A stretch of DNA of 64,000 nucleotides. Origin: Maricaulis sp963975345. GTDB taxonomy: Bacteria; Pseudomonadota; Alphaproteobacteria; Caulobacterales; Maricaulaceae. Under the pieces are notes generated by a model. The model was not told the DNA's origin. It ran no database searches and saw nothing but the letters and a program-made list of their open reading frames with translations. The stretch covers positions 62,001-126,000 of the forward strand of contig NZ_CAXBGE010000004.1 in assembly GCF_963975345.1 (NCBI RefSeq). The letters are read 5' to 3'. Numbering within the stretch: the first letter of the stretch is position 1; each line of letters starts with the position of its first letter. Of this stretch, positions 18,454 to 27,167 are shown in pieces. The position numbers and the translations under genes are program-made.

Positions 18454-19455
18454 TTATTCATGTGCAGTCGCAGCAAATCGGTCGCGATAAGCCTGCGGCG
18501 TGACGCCCATCAGGCGGGCGAAGCTGCGGCGCATGCGTTCGTCATTGCCGAAGCCACAGGCGGTGGCGATCGTCTTGATGCTCAATTTGACGTCTTCCAG
18601 CATTACCCGGGCCGCATCGACGCGAAATTGTTCGACGGCGCGGGCCGGCGTGTCACCGGTTTCTCGGATATAGAGGCGTGCGAAATTGCGCGCACTCATG
18701 CCGGAGCGTTCGGCCAAGGCCTCGATCCGCAGGTCGGCCGTGAGATTGTCGCGCATCCAGAAATGTAGCGCATCGAAGCGGCCGCTGGCGGATCGGGTCT
18801 GCTCCTTGAGCGCTTCGCTGAATTGCGCCTGGCCGCCGGGGCGTTTGATATAGACGAGCAGATTGCGGGCCAGTTCCAGCGTCGCGTCGCGGCCGTGATC
18901 GGCTTCCACCATCGCCAGCGCCAGATCGATGCCGGCGGTGACGCCGGCCGAGGTCCACACGCCATCATCTTCGATATAGATCGGGTCAGGGTCGATTTCG
19001 GCCTTCGGGCAGGTTTCGGCCAATTGCTCGCAGCGGCGCCAATGGGTGACGGCGCGGCGTCCGTCGAGCAGACCGGCGGCACCGAGCAGAAAAGCGCCGG
19101 TACAGGTTGAGGCGATGCGGCCGCATCGCTCGGTCGCGCGTAGCAGCGATGCGACGAGGCGATTATCGCGGCTGGCGGTGTAAACGCCGTCGCCGCCGCA
19201 GATGATCAGCGTATCGGTTTCGTCGAGCCCGACGCCTGCGACACGGCGCGTATTGAGCAGAATGCCGGTATCGGTCTTGACCGGGCCACCATGATGCGAG
19301 GCGAGGGTGGTGATGTAGGCGTCATAGCCCAACACCTCATTGGCATCAGCGAAAACCTGGAGTGGACCGGTCGCGTCGAGCAGCTTCACCCCTTCGAACA
19401 GGAAGAAAGCGATATGACGTTCGATCAGGGGCGTATTGGCAGGAAAGGTTGGCAT
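18454..19455 (-). CDS. GlxA-family AraC-type regulator with DJ-1/PfpI domain
   Basis: A 333-residue transcription factor. The N-terminal two thirds is a class I glutamine amidotransferase-like (DJ-1/PfpI) domain with the nucleophile-elbow Cys in RIASTCTGAFLLGAAG. The C-terminal about 100 residues are two AraC helix-turn-helices (LAERSGMSARNFARLYI and IKTIATACGFGNDERMRRSF). Such proteins control amino-acid, choline-derived or aldehyde catabolism in other bacteria, and the DJ-1 domain serves as a ligand sensor. The start at 19455 is chosen where homology begins; the longer frame adds about 41 unconserved residues. The target genes are not evident nearby. Confidence 0.9.
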   Translation of the reverse strand: MPTFPANTPLIERHIAFFLFEGVKLLDATGPLQVFADANEVLGYDAYITTLASHHGGPVKTDTGILLNTRRVAGVGLDETDTLIICGGDGVYTASRDNRLVASLLRATERCGRIASTCTGAFLLGAAGLLDGRRAVTHWRRCEQLAETCPKAEIDPDPIYIEDDGVWTSAGVTAGIDLALAMVEADHGRDATLELARNLLVYIKRPGGQAQFSEALKEQTRSASGRFDALHFWMRDNLTADLRIEALAERSGMSARNFARLYIRETGDTPARAVEQFRVDAARVMLEDVKLSIKTIATACGFGNDERMRRSFARLMGVTPQAYRDRFAATAHE

Positions 19456-19522
19456 GTTGTCATTTGTGCCATCAGTGAAAAAGAATAGCCAGTGGCTTTT
19501 ACCGCCACTTGGGAGGGCTGCA

Positions 19523-19846
19523 ATGGCAAGGCTAGAGCTGAAAGTTGTCATAAATGCGATTTGCCCATGGTCGGGCAAACCGGTGCGGGTGGACAGCCTG
19601 ACCCGCTATCACGGTCAAGTCGTTGGCTTCTACAATCCGGCCTGTCGTGACAAATTCAACGCGCCTGCTGCCATTTCGACATCACGATCGATAACCTGGC
19701 TGGAAAAGCTGGTTCGGCGCGCCAACGCGATGGTGTCGTCAAGGGTAGAGCCGCGATATCATTTCATTAACCTTGTTATCCACAGCTGGCTGGCTACTGC
19801 GCATCTGCGTCGAGGAAGCGGCGGATATCGGCAAAAACGGCGCTGA
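19523..19846 (+). pseudogene. Small CPWSG-motif protein, probably frameshifted
   Basis: The first about 46 residues (with CPWSGKPVRVDSLTRYHG and YNPACRDKF) look like a small zinc- or thiol-containing protein of alphaproteobacteria, sometimes labelled glutathione S-transferase-like; the label is from memory. GGGAGGG lies 5 bases upstream of the ATG. The open frame then runs on to 19846, overlapping the convergent glycosylase gene by 53 bases with low-complexity sequence. In another frame from 19663 the DNA encodes ACCHFDITIDNLAGKAG and stops at 19770, giving a tidy protein of about 82 residues without overlap. A frameshift (real or sequencing) near 19660 is therefore likely. Confidence 0.5.
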
Positions 19847-20453
19847 ACATCGGCTCGGTCAAACGGCCTGTATTGGTGTTGTAGCGCGAGCAATGATAGC
19901 TGCTGAACAGGCGCAGCGGGCCGGTCGGGGTGTCGATATCGCTGGCGGCGGCATGGCCGAATGGCGCGCTGACCAGGCGCTGACCGAGCGCGCGCAATGT
20001 GTTGTCATGGGCGATCTTGCCGAGCGCCAGAATGGCGGTCAGACGCGGCAGGGCGGCGATCCGGCTGACCAGAAACGGCCGGCAGGCATTGGCTTCGGCC
20101 CCAACCGGCTTGTTCTCCGGCGGCACGCAGCGCACCGCATTGGTGATCATGACGTCTTCGAGGGTCAGACCGTCATCGGCATCGAGCCCGTAAGCGCCCC
20201 TGCTGAAGCCATGTTTGGCCAGGGTCGCAAACAGGAGGTCGCCGGCCCAGTCGCCAGTGAAGGGACGGCCAGTGCGATTGGCCCCGCGCAGGCCCGGCGC
20301 CAGACCGACAATCAGCAGGCGCGCATCATCGGGTCCAAAGGAATTGACCGGGCCGTTATGCCAGTCGGGAAACAGCACGGCATTGCGTTCACGATAGGCA
20401 ACCAATCGCGGGCAGAGCGGACAATCTGGCGCCGGTTCGGGCGGCACGCTCAT
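19794..20453 (-). CDS. Uracil-DNA glycosylase, family 5 (UDGb-like, iron-sulfur)
   Basis: A 219-residue base-excision-repair enzyme that removes uracil (and in this family some other deaminated bases) from DNA. Four cysteines that would hold a 4Fe-4S cluster are visible: two in CPLCPRL near the N-terminus, one in NAVRCVPPENKP and one in ANACRPFL. The catalytic region is GLAPGLRGANRTGRPFTGD, and the C-terminal motif HCSRYNTNTGRLT is the family 5 signature rather than that of family 4. Its start overlaps the NYN gene stop (ATGA), indicating an operon with that gene. Confidence 0.92.
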   Translation of the reverse strand: MSVPPEPAPDCPLCPRLVAYRERNAVLFPDWHNGPVNSFGPDDARLLIVGLAPGLRGANRTGRPFTGDWAGDLLFATLAKHGFSRGAYGLDADDGLTLEDVMITNAVRCVPPENKPVGAEANACRPFLVSRIAALPRLTAILALGKIAHDNTLRALGQRLVSAPFGHAAASDIDTPTGPLRLFSSYHCSRYNTNTGRLTEPMFSAVFADIRRFLDADAQ

Positions 20454-21025
20454 ACCGTGCCATCCGTCCGACTGTCGGGCCGGTTTTCGGGCCGGTTCTC
20501 CGGGCGGCCGATCATGTGCTGCAAATCGAGCAGCTCGATGAAATCATCGGCCTGCCGGCGCAGCTCGGTGGCGATCATCGGTGGTTTGGTTTTCATCGAG
20601 GAGACAACGCTGACCCGCACGCCGCGCCGGCGCGCCGCCGCGATCGCGGGGCAGAAATCGCCGTCGCCGGAAAACAGGATGATGTGCTGGAGATAATCGG
20701 CGGCATCGATCATGTCGACGGCGAGCTCGAGATCCATATCGCCCTTGATGCGGCGATTGCCCTCGGAATCGGTGAATTCCTTGGCCGGCTTGGTGACGAC
20801 GTGGAAGCCATTATAGTCGAGCCAATCGACCAGCGGACGCAGCGGATTATACTCCTCATGCTCCAGCAGGGCAGTGTAATAATTGGCCCGGATCAGCCGG
20901 CCACGCTTGCGGAATTCCTCGAGAAGGCGTTTGAAATCGATATCGAAGCCGAGCGCTTTGGTGGTCGCAAACAGATTGGCACCATCAATGAAGATGCCGA
21001 TGCGTTCATCGGGATAGAAAGTCAT
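20450..21025 (-). CDS. NYN-domain (LabA/DUF88) putative ribonuclease
   Basis: A 191-residue PIN-like NYN-domain protein. Acidic active-site residues are visible in GIFIDGANLF, RIKGDMDLELAVDMIDAA and LFSGDGDFCPAIAAARRRG. The HVVTKPAKEFTDSEG loop and VSVVSSMKTKPPMIATELRRQADDF complete the LabA-like pattern. The C-terminus carries a short arginine/proline-rich repeat (RPENRPENRPDSR). Family members are thought to be RNA-processing nucleases; the target is unknown. It is transcribed with the uracil-DNA glycosylase and diverges from folK with only 37 bases between starts. Confidence 0.88.
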   Translation of the reverse strand: MTFYPDERIGIFIDGANLFATTKALGFDIDFKRLLEEFRKRGRLIRANYYTALLEHEEYNPLRPLVDWLDYNGFHVVTKPAKEFTDSEGNRRIKGDMDLELAVDMIDAADYLQHIILFSGDGDFCPAIAAARRRGVRVSVVSSMKTKPPMIATELRRQADDFIELLDLQHMIGRPENRPENRPDSRTDGTV

Positions 21026-21062
21026 TGGAAAAAAATCCTTTGAGATATGCGGGCATGAAAAA

Positions 21063-21566
21063 TTGAAAACATCACCGATTTATATCGCGCTTGGTGCCAA
21101 TCTGCCATCGGCCGGACTCAGCCCGGCTCAGACATTGGCGCGGGCGCTCGACGCGCTTGCGGCGCGCGGCATCACGGTGGTGGCGCGCTCATCCGATTGG
21201 CACAGCCCGGCCTGGCCCGATCCGAGCGCCCCGGCCTATGTCAACGCGGTGGCGGAGGTCGCAACCCGGCTGGCTCCGCGCGCCCTGCTGGACCAATTGC
21301 ATGCGGTTGAAGCCGAGTTTGGCCGGGTTCGCCACATCCGTTGGGAATCGCGAGTGCTCGATCTCGACCTGCTCGATTATCGCGGCGAGCGCTGCACTGA
21401 TGCGGGTGGCATGGATGTGCCGCATCCGCGCATGACGGATCGGGCCTTTGTTCTGCTGCCGCTGGCCGAGATTGCACCGGACTGGTGTGCGCCGGGTTCG
21501 GGCAAGCTGATCGGGCATCTGATCGACCAGTTGCCACCAGCCGATATTGCGGCGACGCATCGCTGA
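21063..21566 (+). CDS. folK: HPPK, folate pyrophosphokinase
   Basis: A 167-residue 2-amino-4-hydroxy-6-hydroxymethyldihydropteridine pyrophosphokinase, which transfers pyrophosphate from ATP to the pterin in folate synthesis. The N-terminus IYIALGANLPS, the substrate block YVNAVAEVAT and the metal/ATP block SRVLDLDLLDY followed by VPHPRMTDRAFVLLPLAEIAP are diagnostic. The start is a TTG at 21063; the only nearby upstream ATG frame stops at once. No strong ribosome site is seen. No folB or folP is adjacent. Confidence 0.93.
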   Translation: MKTSPIYIALGANLPSAGLSPAQTLARALDALAARGITVVARSSDWHSPAWPDPSAPAYVNAVAEVATRLAPRALLDQLHAVEAEFGRVRHIRWESRVLDLDLLDYRGERCTDAGGMDVPHPRMTDRAFVLLPLAEIAPDWCAPGSGKLIGHLIDQLPPADIAATHR

Positions 21567-21683
21567 TGCGGTCGATCAATGATCGCCAGTCACGAGGTTT
21601 GCCGCTAGACTCGGGCCATCAAGCAGGGTCTGGCACACCGATACCGGTGGTGATGGCCGAAAGCGGGCAGGGGCGGATTTGTG

Positions 21684-22025
21684 ATGCGTATCGCGTTTAT
21701 AATCTTGTTGGTCGTGATGGGGCTGTTTGCTGGTGCCTTGCTGCGCACCGAAGCGGTGCTGGCCTGTCCTGCACGCACAACGCCGCATTTCCCCGGCTCG
21801 AACTTTGGTGTGTTTGCCGCCTATGAAGCGCTGGATGCGGCGTCCAAGGCGGATCAGGCACAAGCCTTGACGACCTATTTCTTCAATAATTGCCGTGGAT
21901 CAGACGACGGATCAATCGAGTCTGATCTGGTTCGACGGGTCGACAATATCGCCCTCATGGCAGTCTCGCCGTTTGTCTCCTTTGACACGCCTTTTCTGCT
22001 GATCGAGCTACAGGCCCAGCCCTAG
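21684..22025 (+). CDS. Small exported or membrane-anchored protein, unknown
   Basis: A 113-residue protein. Residues 1-20 (MRIAFIILLVVMGLFAGALL) form a hydrophobic signal or anchor. The remaining part has two cysteines (ACPARTTPHFPG and FFNNCRGSDDG) and no motif I recognise. A GTG three bases upstream is an alternative start. It sits between folK and rpoZ on the same strand, with 117 bases before it, so it may have its own promoter. The ORF is credible from codon pattern and position, but its function is unknown. Confidence 0.6.
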   Translation: MRIAFIILLVVMGLFAGALLRTEAVLACPARTTPHFPGSNFGVFAAYEALDAASKADQAQALTTYFFNNCRGSDDGSIESDLVRRVDNIALMAVSPFVSFDTPFLLIELQAQP

Positions 22026-22153
22026 CTCCGTAAGCGTGCCGCACCCAGCTGCGCACCGTACTGCGCTGAACGCCGCTGGCCCTTGCCAGACCGGGGCGGG
22101 ACCGATAGGAAACGCGGTTCAAACTGCAGCGCTTGTTCAAGGAGATCGCGCGT

Positions 22154-22525
22154 ATGGCCCGCGTCACCGTCGAAGATTGTATCGATAAGATCCCTAACCG
22201 TTTTCGCCTGGTTCTCTTGGCGGCGCACCGTGCGCGGAATATTTCCGCCGGTTCTGCGCTGACGATTGATCGCGATAACGACAAAAATCCCGTCGTCTCT
22301 CTGCGTGAAATCGCCGACGAGACCCTCGATCTCGACGTGCTTCGTGAGAGCCTTATCAATGGCTTGCAGCGCGTTCTGCCGAGCGAAGACGAGGAAGATG
22401 CCCGCAAGGCCGAAGGCCGCCAGGAATTCGAAGCCCTGCCAGCCCCGCCGGTCGAACTCGACGAAGCGGAAATGCTCAAAGCCCTGCAAAACGACCGGGA
22501 CGGCGCGCCTGACGGCCGCCTCTGA
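22154..22525 (+). CDS. rpoZ: RNA polymerase omega subunit
   Basis: A 123-residue omega subunit that stabilises RNA polymerase and, in proteobacteria, forms part of a ppGpp site. The N-terminus MARVTVEDCIDKIPNRFRLV and the RARNISAGSALTIDRDNDKNPV block are diagnostic. An acidic C-terminal tail with ELDEAEMLKALQ follows, as in other alphaproteobacteria. The start at 22154 is set by this N-terminus and a GGAG upstream. It directly precedes the ppGpp synthetase gene, a conserved pairing. Confidence 0.97.
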   Translation: MARVTVEDCIDKIPNRFRLVLLAAHRARNISAGSALTIDRDNDKNPVVSLREIADETLDLDVLRESLINGLQRVLPSEDEEDARKAEGRQEFEALPAPPVELDEAEMLKALQNDRDGAPDGRL

Positions 22526-22531
22526 TGCGCC

Positions 22532-24760
22532 TTGACTGCCGGGGCGATATCATCTGATACGGTTTCGCCGCCGCCCGCCATCCCGAGCGCGGACGAGCTG
22601 ATCGAACGGATTCGGAAATATTTTCCGACCGTCGATGCCGATTATGTGCGTCGCGCCTATGATTTTGCCGAAGAGGCGCACCGGCCACAAAGGCGCCAGT
22701 CGGGCGAACCCTATTTCGGCCATGTCGTGGCCGTGGCGATCATCCTGACCGAATTGCGCATGGACGTCGCCACCGTCTGTACCGGCCTGCTGCACGATAC
22801 CGTTGAAGACACACCCGCCACGCTGGACGAACTGGAAACCCTGTTCGGCAGCGAAGTCGCCGGCTTGGTGGACGGTGTCACCAAGCTAGGCCAGATGGAA
22901 TTGCGTTCGAAGCGCACCAAGCAGGCGGAAAACCTGCAAAAACTGGTCGTTGCGATCTCTTCCGATGTCCGCGTTCTGATCGTCAAATTGTGCGATCGCC
23001 TGCACAATATGCGCACGCTTGGTGCCATCCCGCGGCCGGAAAAGCGCGAACGTATCGCACGTGAAACGCTGGAGATTTATGCCCCCTTGGCGCGCCGGAT
23101 CGGGATTAACCGCGTCTGCGTCGAACTGGAAGATCTCGCTTTCCACCATATCAATCCGGCAGCTCATGAATCGATCAACCGGCGCCTGCAATTGCTGCGC
23201 GACGAACATGCCGATGAGGTTTCGGTGGTTTCCGAGGCGATCACCGACAAGCTCGGCGCGGTCGGGATCGACGCGCGCGTCTTTGGCCGCCAGAAGCGGC
23301 CCTATTCGATCTGGCGCAAGCTGGAGCGCAAAGGACTGACCTTTGATGATATCGCCGATATCTACGCTTTCCGCGTTATCGTTGCCGAGCCGGATGAGTG
23401 CTACCGTGCGCTCGGGGTGATCCACCAGGCTTGGCGCAGCGTGCCGGAACGGTTTCGCGATTTCATCTCGGTACCAAAACCGAATAATTACCGCTCGCTG
23501 CACACCACCGTTGTCGGACCCGACAGCGTGCGGATCGAATTGCAGATTCGCACCGAGGCGATGGAGGCGGTTGCCGAGAGCGGCGTCGCGGCCCATTGGC
23601 GCTACAAGGACAGTGCCTATCGCTACGACCCCGAGGCGGCCCAGGCCGCCGGTGGCGATCCACTGGAGCGCTTGCGGCCCTTCGTCGAGATTCTCAACCA
23701 AGGCGGTGATCCGGACGAATTCCTCGAGCACGCCAAGCTCGAAATGTTTGCTGACCAGGTCTATTGCTTCACGCCGGGCGGCGATCTGATTGCCCTGCCT
23801 TCGGGGGCCACGCCGCTCGATTTCGCTTATGCCGTTCATACCGAGCTCGGCCACACCACGGTCGCTGCACGGGTCAATGGCCGCGAACGGCCCCTGCGCA
23901 CCGAGCTGCACAATGGCGATATCGTCCAGATCGTCAAAGGTGGGGTGCGCCAGCCGCCGCGTGGTTGGGAGAGCTTGGCCGTGACCGGCAAGGCGCGCGC
24001 TTCGATCCGGCGTCTGATCCGGGAATCGGAGCGCGACGAGTTCTGCCGCATTGGCAAGATTATGGCCGACCACGCCTTTCGCCGTGAGGGCCGGGCGCTG
24101 GTTGAGCCGGATCTCGCCGAAGCCATCAGCCGGCTGGAATTGAAGGACGTGGAAAGCCTCTACGAGGCGCTTGGGCGTGGCCGTATTACCTCAACGGGCT
24201 TGCTCAATGCCGTCTTCCCGGGCCGGCTTGATGATCGCAGCGATGTCGTCGAGCGTGATCTGATCGAGGACAAGAAGGCGCGGCTCTATGTGCGCGGACG
24301 CGGACTGACGCCGGGCGTGACGCTGCACTTTGCCGAATGTTGTTCGCCGCTGCCGGGCGACCGTATCGTCGGCATGTTGGTGCCCGAGCGCGGCATCGAG
24401 ATTCACACGATCGATTGCGAACGCCTGGCCCAGTTCGAAGAGGGCGATATGGATCAATGGCTCGACCTGGTTTGGACCGACGAGGCTGGTGCCAGCGCCG
24501 TCTCGATGGCGCGCATCAAGGCGGTGATGCACAATGAACCCGGTGCCTTGGCCGAAATTGCCAAAACGGTCGGCGAGAATCGCGGCAATATTGCCAATGT
24601 GAAAACCTATAAGCGGGCCCCCGATTTCTTCGAGATGGAATTCGACATCGAAGTCTTCGACACCCGCCACCTGGCCAATGTCCTCGCCGCCGTGCGGATG
24701 TGTTCCACCGTGGTTTCGGCGGAACGGATGCGGGCCGAGGCCGAGGAGCAAGACGAATGA
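22532..24760 (+). CDS. rel: Bifunctional (p)ppGpp synthetase/hydrolase (Rsh)
   Basis: A 742-residue RelA/SpoT homologue that makes and degrades (p)ppGpp in the stringent response. Domains in order: HD hydrolase (H64 and H88-D89 in CTGLLHDTVEDT), synthetase (RVFGRQKRPYSIWRKL, IADIYAFRVIV, NYRSLHTTVVGP), TGS (CFTPGGDLIALPSGATPLDFAYA), a zinc-finger-like region with ECCSPLPGDRIVG, and a C-terminal ACT domain (MHNEPGALAEIAKTVGENRG). The HD motif is intact, so it should be bifunctional, as the single long Rsh of most alphaproteobacteria is. The start is probably the TTG at 22532, 6 bases after rpoZ; an ATG at 22524 runs into a stop. Confidence 0.95.
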   Translation: MTAGAISSDTVSPPPAIPSADELIERIRKYFPTVDADYVRRAYDFAEEAHRPQRRQSGEPYFGHVVAVAIILTELRMDVATVCTGLLHDTVEDTPATLDELETLFGSEVAGLVDGVTKLGQMELRSKRTKQAENLQKLVVAISSDVRVLIVKLCDRLHNMRTLGAIPRPEKRERIARETLEIYAPLARRIGINRVCVELEDLAFHHINPAAHESINRRLQLLRDEHADEVSVVSEAITDKLGAVGIDARVFGRQKRPYSIWRKLERKGLTFDDIADIYAFRVIVAEPDECYRALGVIHQAWRSVPERFRDFISVPKPNNYRSLHTTVVGPDSVRIELQIRTEAMEAVAESGVAAHWRYKDSAYRYDPEAAQAAGGDPLERLRPFVEILNQGGDPDEFLEHAKLEMFADQVYCFTPGGDLIALPSGATPLDFAYAVHTELGHTTVAARVNGRERPLRTELHNGDIVQIVKGGVRQPPRGWESLAVTGKARASIRRLIRESERDEFCRIGKIMADHAFRREGRALVEPDLAEAISRLELKDVESLYEALGRGRITSTGLLNAVFPGRLDDRSDVVERDLIEDKKARLYVRGRGLTPGVTLHFAECCSPLPGDRIVGMLVPERGIEIHTIDCERLAQFEEGDMDQWLDLVWTDEAGASAVSMARIKAVMHNEPGALAEIAKTVGENRGNIANVKTYKRAPDFFEMEFDIEVFDTRHLANVLAAVRMCSTVVSAERMRAEAEEQDE

Positions 24761-25341
24761 CACGTGACGAAGTGCTCGATGAATTCCGCGCCTCCGGCGC
24801 TTTGCTGGAAGGACATTTCATCCTGTCCTCCGGCCTGCGCAGCGCTGTCTTCCTGCAAAAGGCGAAAGTGTTTGCCGATCCGGAACGCACCGCCCGGCTT
24901 TGCAAGGCGCTGGCCGACAAGGTGAGGGCGGAACTCACTGAACAGCCGACCGTCATCGTCTCGCCCGCCGTTGGCGGCATTGTGCCCGGCTATGAGACGG
25001 CGCGGCAGATGGGGCTCAAGGCGCTCTATGTCGAGCGCGAGAATGGCGAGTTTACTCTGCGTCGTGGCTTCGAACTCGGTCCTGAGGACCGCGTCCTTGT
25101 GGTCGAGGATATTGTTAGCACCGGCCTGTCGTCGCGCGAATGCATCGAGGCGATCCAGGCGACCGGCGCGAGGGTGATTGCCGAGGCCTGTCTGGTGGAC
25201 CGTTCCGGCGGCGAGGCCGATGTTGGCGTGCCGCTGATCGCGTTGACGCAATACAAGGTGCCGGCCTATCCCGCTGACCAGCTGCCGCCAGAACTCGCCG
25301 CGATCCCGGCGATCAAACCCGGCAGCAGAGGTCTAGCCTGA
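24757..25341 (+). CDS. pyrE: Orotate phosphoribosyltransferase
   Basis: A 194-residue type I phosphoribosyltransferase that joins orotate and PRPP to give OMP in pyrimidine synthesis. The PRPP-binding motif is RVLVVEDIVSTGLSS, and typical elements are GHFILSSGLRSAVFLQKAK, SPAVGGIVPGYETAR and YVERENGEFTLRRGF. The start at 24757 overlaps the rel stop as ATGA, and the stop overlaps the pdxJ start, so it is inside a tightly coupled operon. Confidence 0.96.
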   Translation: MTRDEVLDEFRASGALLEGHFILSSGLRSAVFLQKAKVFADPERTARLCKALADKVRAELTEQPTVIVSPAVGGIVPGYETARQMGLKALYVERENGEFTLRRGFELGPEDRVLVVEDIVSTGLSSRECIEAIQATGARVIAEACLVDRSGGEADVGVPLIALTQYKVPAYPADQLPPELAAIPAIKPGSRGLA

Positions 25342-26075
25342 TGCTTCGCCTCGGCGTCAATATCGATCATGTCGCTACCATTCGTAATGCGCGTGGCGGG
25401 GCGCACCCCGATCCAGTGCGCGCGGCGCGTCAGGCGGCCGAAAGCGGCGCCGATGGCATCACCGCGCATTTGCGTGAGGACCGCCGCCATATCACCGATA
25501 GCGATATCGACCGGCTGATGGCCGAGATCGATTTGCCGCTCAATCTGGAAATGGCGGCAACGCCGGAAATGCTCGAGATCGCCCTGCGTCACAAGCCGCA
25601 TGCGGTCTGCCTGGTGCCGGAAAAGCGTGAGGAACGCACCACCGAGGGCGGGCTCGATATCGCTGCCGGCCACAATCATATCGCGCCCTATGTGCGCCAG
25701 CTGGCCGAGGCCGGCATTCGCGTCTCGCTCTTCATCGAGGCCGACCCGGTCCAGATCGCCGTCGCCGAGGCGATGGGCGCCAGCGTCGTCGAACTGCACA
25801 CGGGAGCCTATTGCGAAGCGGCGATTGCCGGCGATGCCAAGGCCATGGCGCTGCACCTGAAACGTCTGCAGCTGGCGGCGACAGATGGCCATGCGCGCGG
25901 GCTGGAAGTCCATGCCGGTCACGGTCTGACCTATGACACGGTGAGGCCGGTTGCCGCGATCCCGGAACTCGCCGAGCTCAATATCGGCCATTTTCTGATC
26001 GGCGAGGCGATTTTTCGCGGTCTGCGCGAAGCGGTTACCACCATGCGTGGCTTGATCGCCGAGGCCCGGGCATGA
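25341..26075 (+). CDS. pdxJ: Pyridoxine 5'-phosphate synthase
   Basis: A 244-residue TIM-barrel enzyme that closes the pyridoxine ring from 1-deoxy-xylulose 5-phosphate and 3-amino-2-oxopropyl phosphate. Diagnostic blocks are LGVNIDHVATIRNARGG, GITAHLREDRRHI, PEKREERTTEGGLD and EVHAGHGLTYDTV, which hold the catalytic Glu and His residues. It overlaps pyrE by one base and acpS by four. Confidence 0.97.
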   Translation: MLRLGVNIDHVATIRNARGGAHPDPVRAARQAAESGADGITAHLREDRRHITDSDIDRLMAEIDLPLNLEMAATPEMLEIALRHKPHAVCLVPEKREERTTEGGLDIAAGHNHIAPYVRQLAEAGIRVSLFIEADPVQIAVAEAMGASVVELHTGAYCEAAIAGDAKAMALHLKRLQLAATDGHARGLEVHAGHGLTYDTVRPVAAIPELAELNIGHFLIGEAIFRGLREAVTTMRGLIAEARA

Positions 26076-26485
26076 TCATCGGTCTCGGCTCAGACCTGAT
26101 GGACATTCGCCGCATCGAGCGTTCGCTCGAGCGCTTCGGCGACCGTTTCGTGCAACGCGTGTTTACGGAGGTCGAGCAGGCCAAATCCGAAGCGCGCCGC
26201 ATGCGGGCCGCCAGCTATGCCAAGCGTTTCGCCGCCAAGGAGGCCGGCGCCAAGGCGCTTGGCACCGGGATCGCGCGCGGCGTGTCGTGGAAAGAGATCG
26301 GGGTCGTCAATCTGCCCGGCGGCAAGCCGACCCTGGCCTTCACAGGCCGGGCGCTGGAGCGGTTGATCGCGCTGACGCCGGAGGGGATGGAAGCGCATGC
26401 CCATATCACCATCACCGATGACCATCCCTACGCCCAGGCCTTCGTCGTGATCGAAGCGCGTGTTATCGGTTCGGCCCATGGTTGA
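26072..26485 (+). CDS. acpS: Holo-[acyl-carrier-protein] synthase
   Basis: A 137-residue phosphopantetheinyl transferase that activates the acyl carrier protein. The metal-binding Asp is in IIGLGSDLMDIRRIE, the Glu in YAKRFAAKEAGAKALGTG, and the GVSWKEIGVVN block follows. The end overlaps the start of rnc. In many alphaproteobacteria lepB stands between acpS and rnc; here it does not. Confidence 0.96.
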   Translation: MIIGLGSDLMDIRRIERSLERFGDRFVQRVFTEVEQAKSEARRMRAASYAKRFAAKEAGAKALGTGIARGVSWKEIGVVNLPGGKPTLAFTGRALERLIALTPEGMEAHAHITITDDHPYAQAFVVIEARVIGSAHG

Positions 26486-27167
26486 TCCAACCGCCGATCT
26501 GGAAACCCGCATCGGCTATGTCTTCAAGGACAGAAAGCTGATCGAGCGGGCGCTGACCCATTCCAGCTTTGGCGATGGCCGTCCGGGCTTTCGCAGCTAT
26601 GAGCGGTTGGAATTTCTCGGCGACCGCGTGCTTGGACTGATGACGGCGGAAGCGCTGTTTCGCGCTTTTGACACGGCGTCCGAAGGTGCGCTGGCACCGC
26701 GTTTGAACGCGCTGGTGCGCAAGGAAACCTGCGCCGATGTCGCGCGTGAGATCGACCTCGGCTCGGCCTTGCGCATGGGGCGCTCAGAAGAAAAGGGTGG
26801 CGGCAAGGCCAAGACCTCTATCCTCGGTGACGCCTGCGAGGCACTGATGGCGGCGCTCTATCTCGATGGTGGCCGGCCCTGCGTGCAGGCTTTCTATGAT
26901 ACGCACTGGAATGACCGGATCGAAGCGCTCAAATCCAAGCCGTGCGATGCCAAATCGACACTGCAGGAATGGGCCGCCAAGGCCGGCCATGACACACCGC
27001 GCTACCGGCTCACCGGGCGCTCCGGCCCCGATCACCGGCCGGTTTTTACGGTCGAGGTCACAATTTCACCGCTTGAGCCGGCTATCGGCGAGGGTGGTAC
27101 CAAACAGGCGGCCGAGCGCGCCGCCGCAAAGACACTGTTGAACAGAGAGGGCCAAGATGTCGGCTGA
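26478..27167 (+). CDS. rnc: Ribonuclease III
   Basis: A 229-residue double-strand-specific endoribonuclease that processes rRNA and regulatory RNAs. The RNase III signature is ERLEFLGDRVLGLMTAEALF, a second acidic site is in LGDACEALMAALYLDGG, and the C-terminal dsRNA-binding domain (about residues 155-229) starts at AKSTLQEWAAKAG. The start at 26478 overlaps acpS by 8 bases, and its end overlaps era by 11, so translation is coupled throughout. Confidence 0.97.
   Translation: MVDPTADLETRIGYVFKDRKLIERALTHSSFGDGRPGFRSYERLEFLGDRVLGLMTAEALFRAFDTASEGALAPRLNALVRKETCADVAREIDLGSALRMGRSEEKGGGKAKTSILGDACEALMAALYLDGGRPCVQAFYDTHWNDRIEALKSKPCDAKSTLQEWAAKAGHDTPRYRLTGRSGPDHRPVFTVEVTISPLEPAIGEGGTKQAAERAAAKTLLNREGQDVG

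Noticed and set aside
21026..21062. ATG upstream of folK as its start
   Set aside because: The ATG at about 21055 runs into a stop after three codons; the TTG at 21063 matches the family N-terminus.
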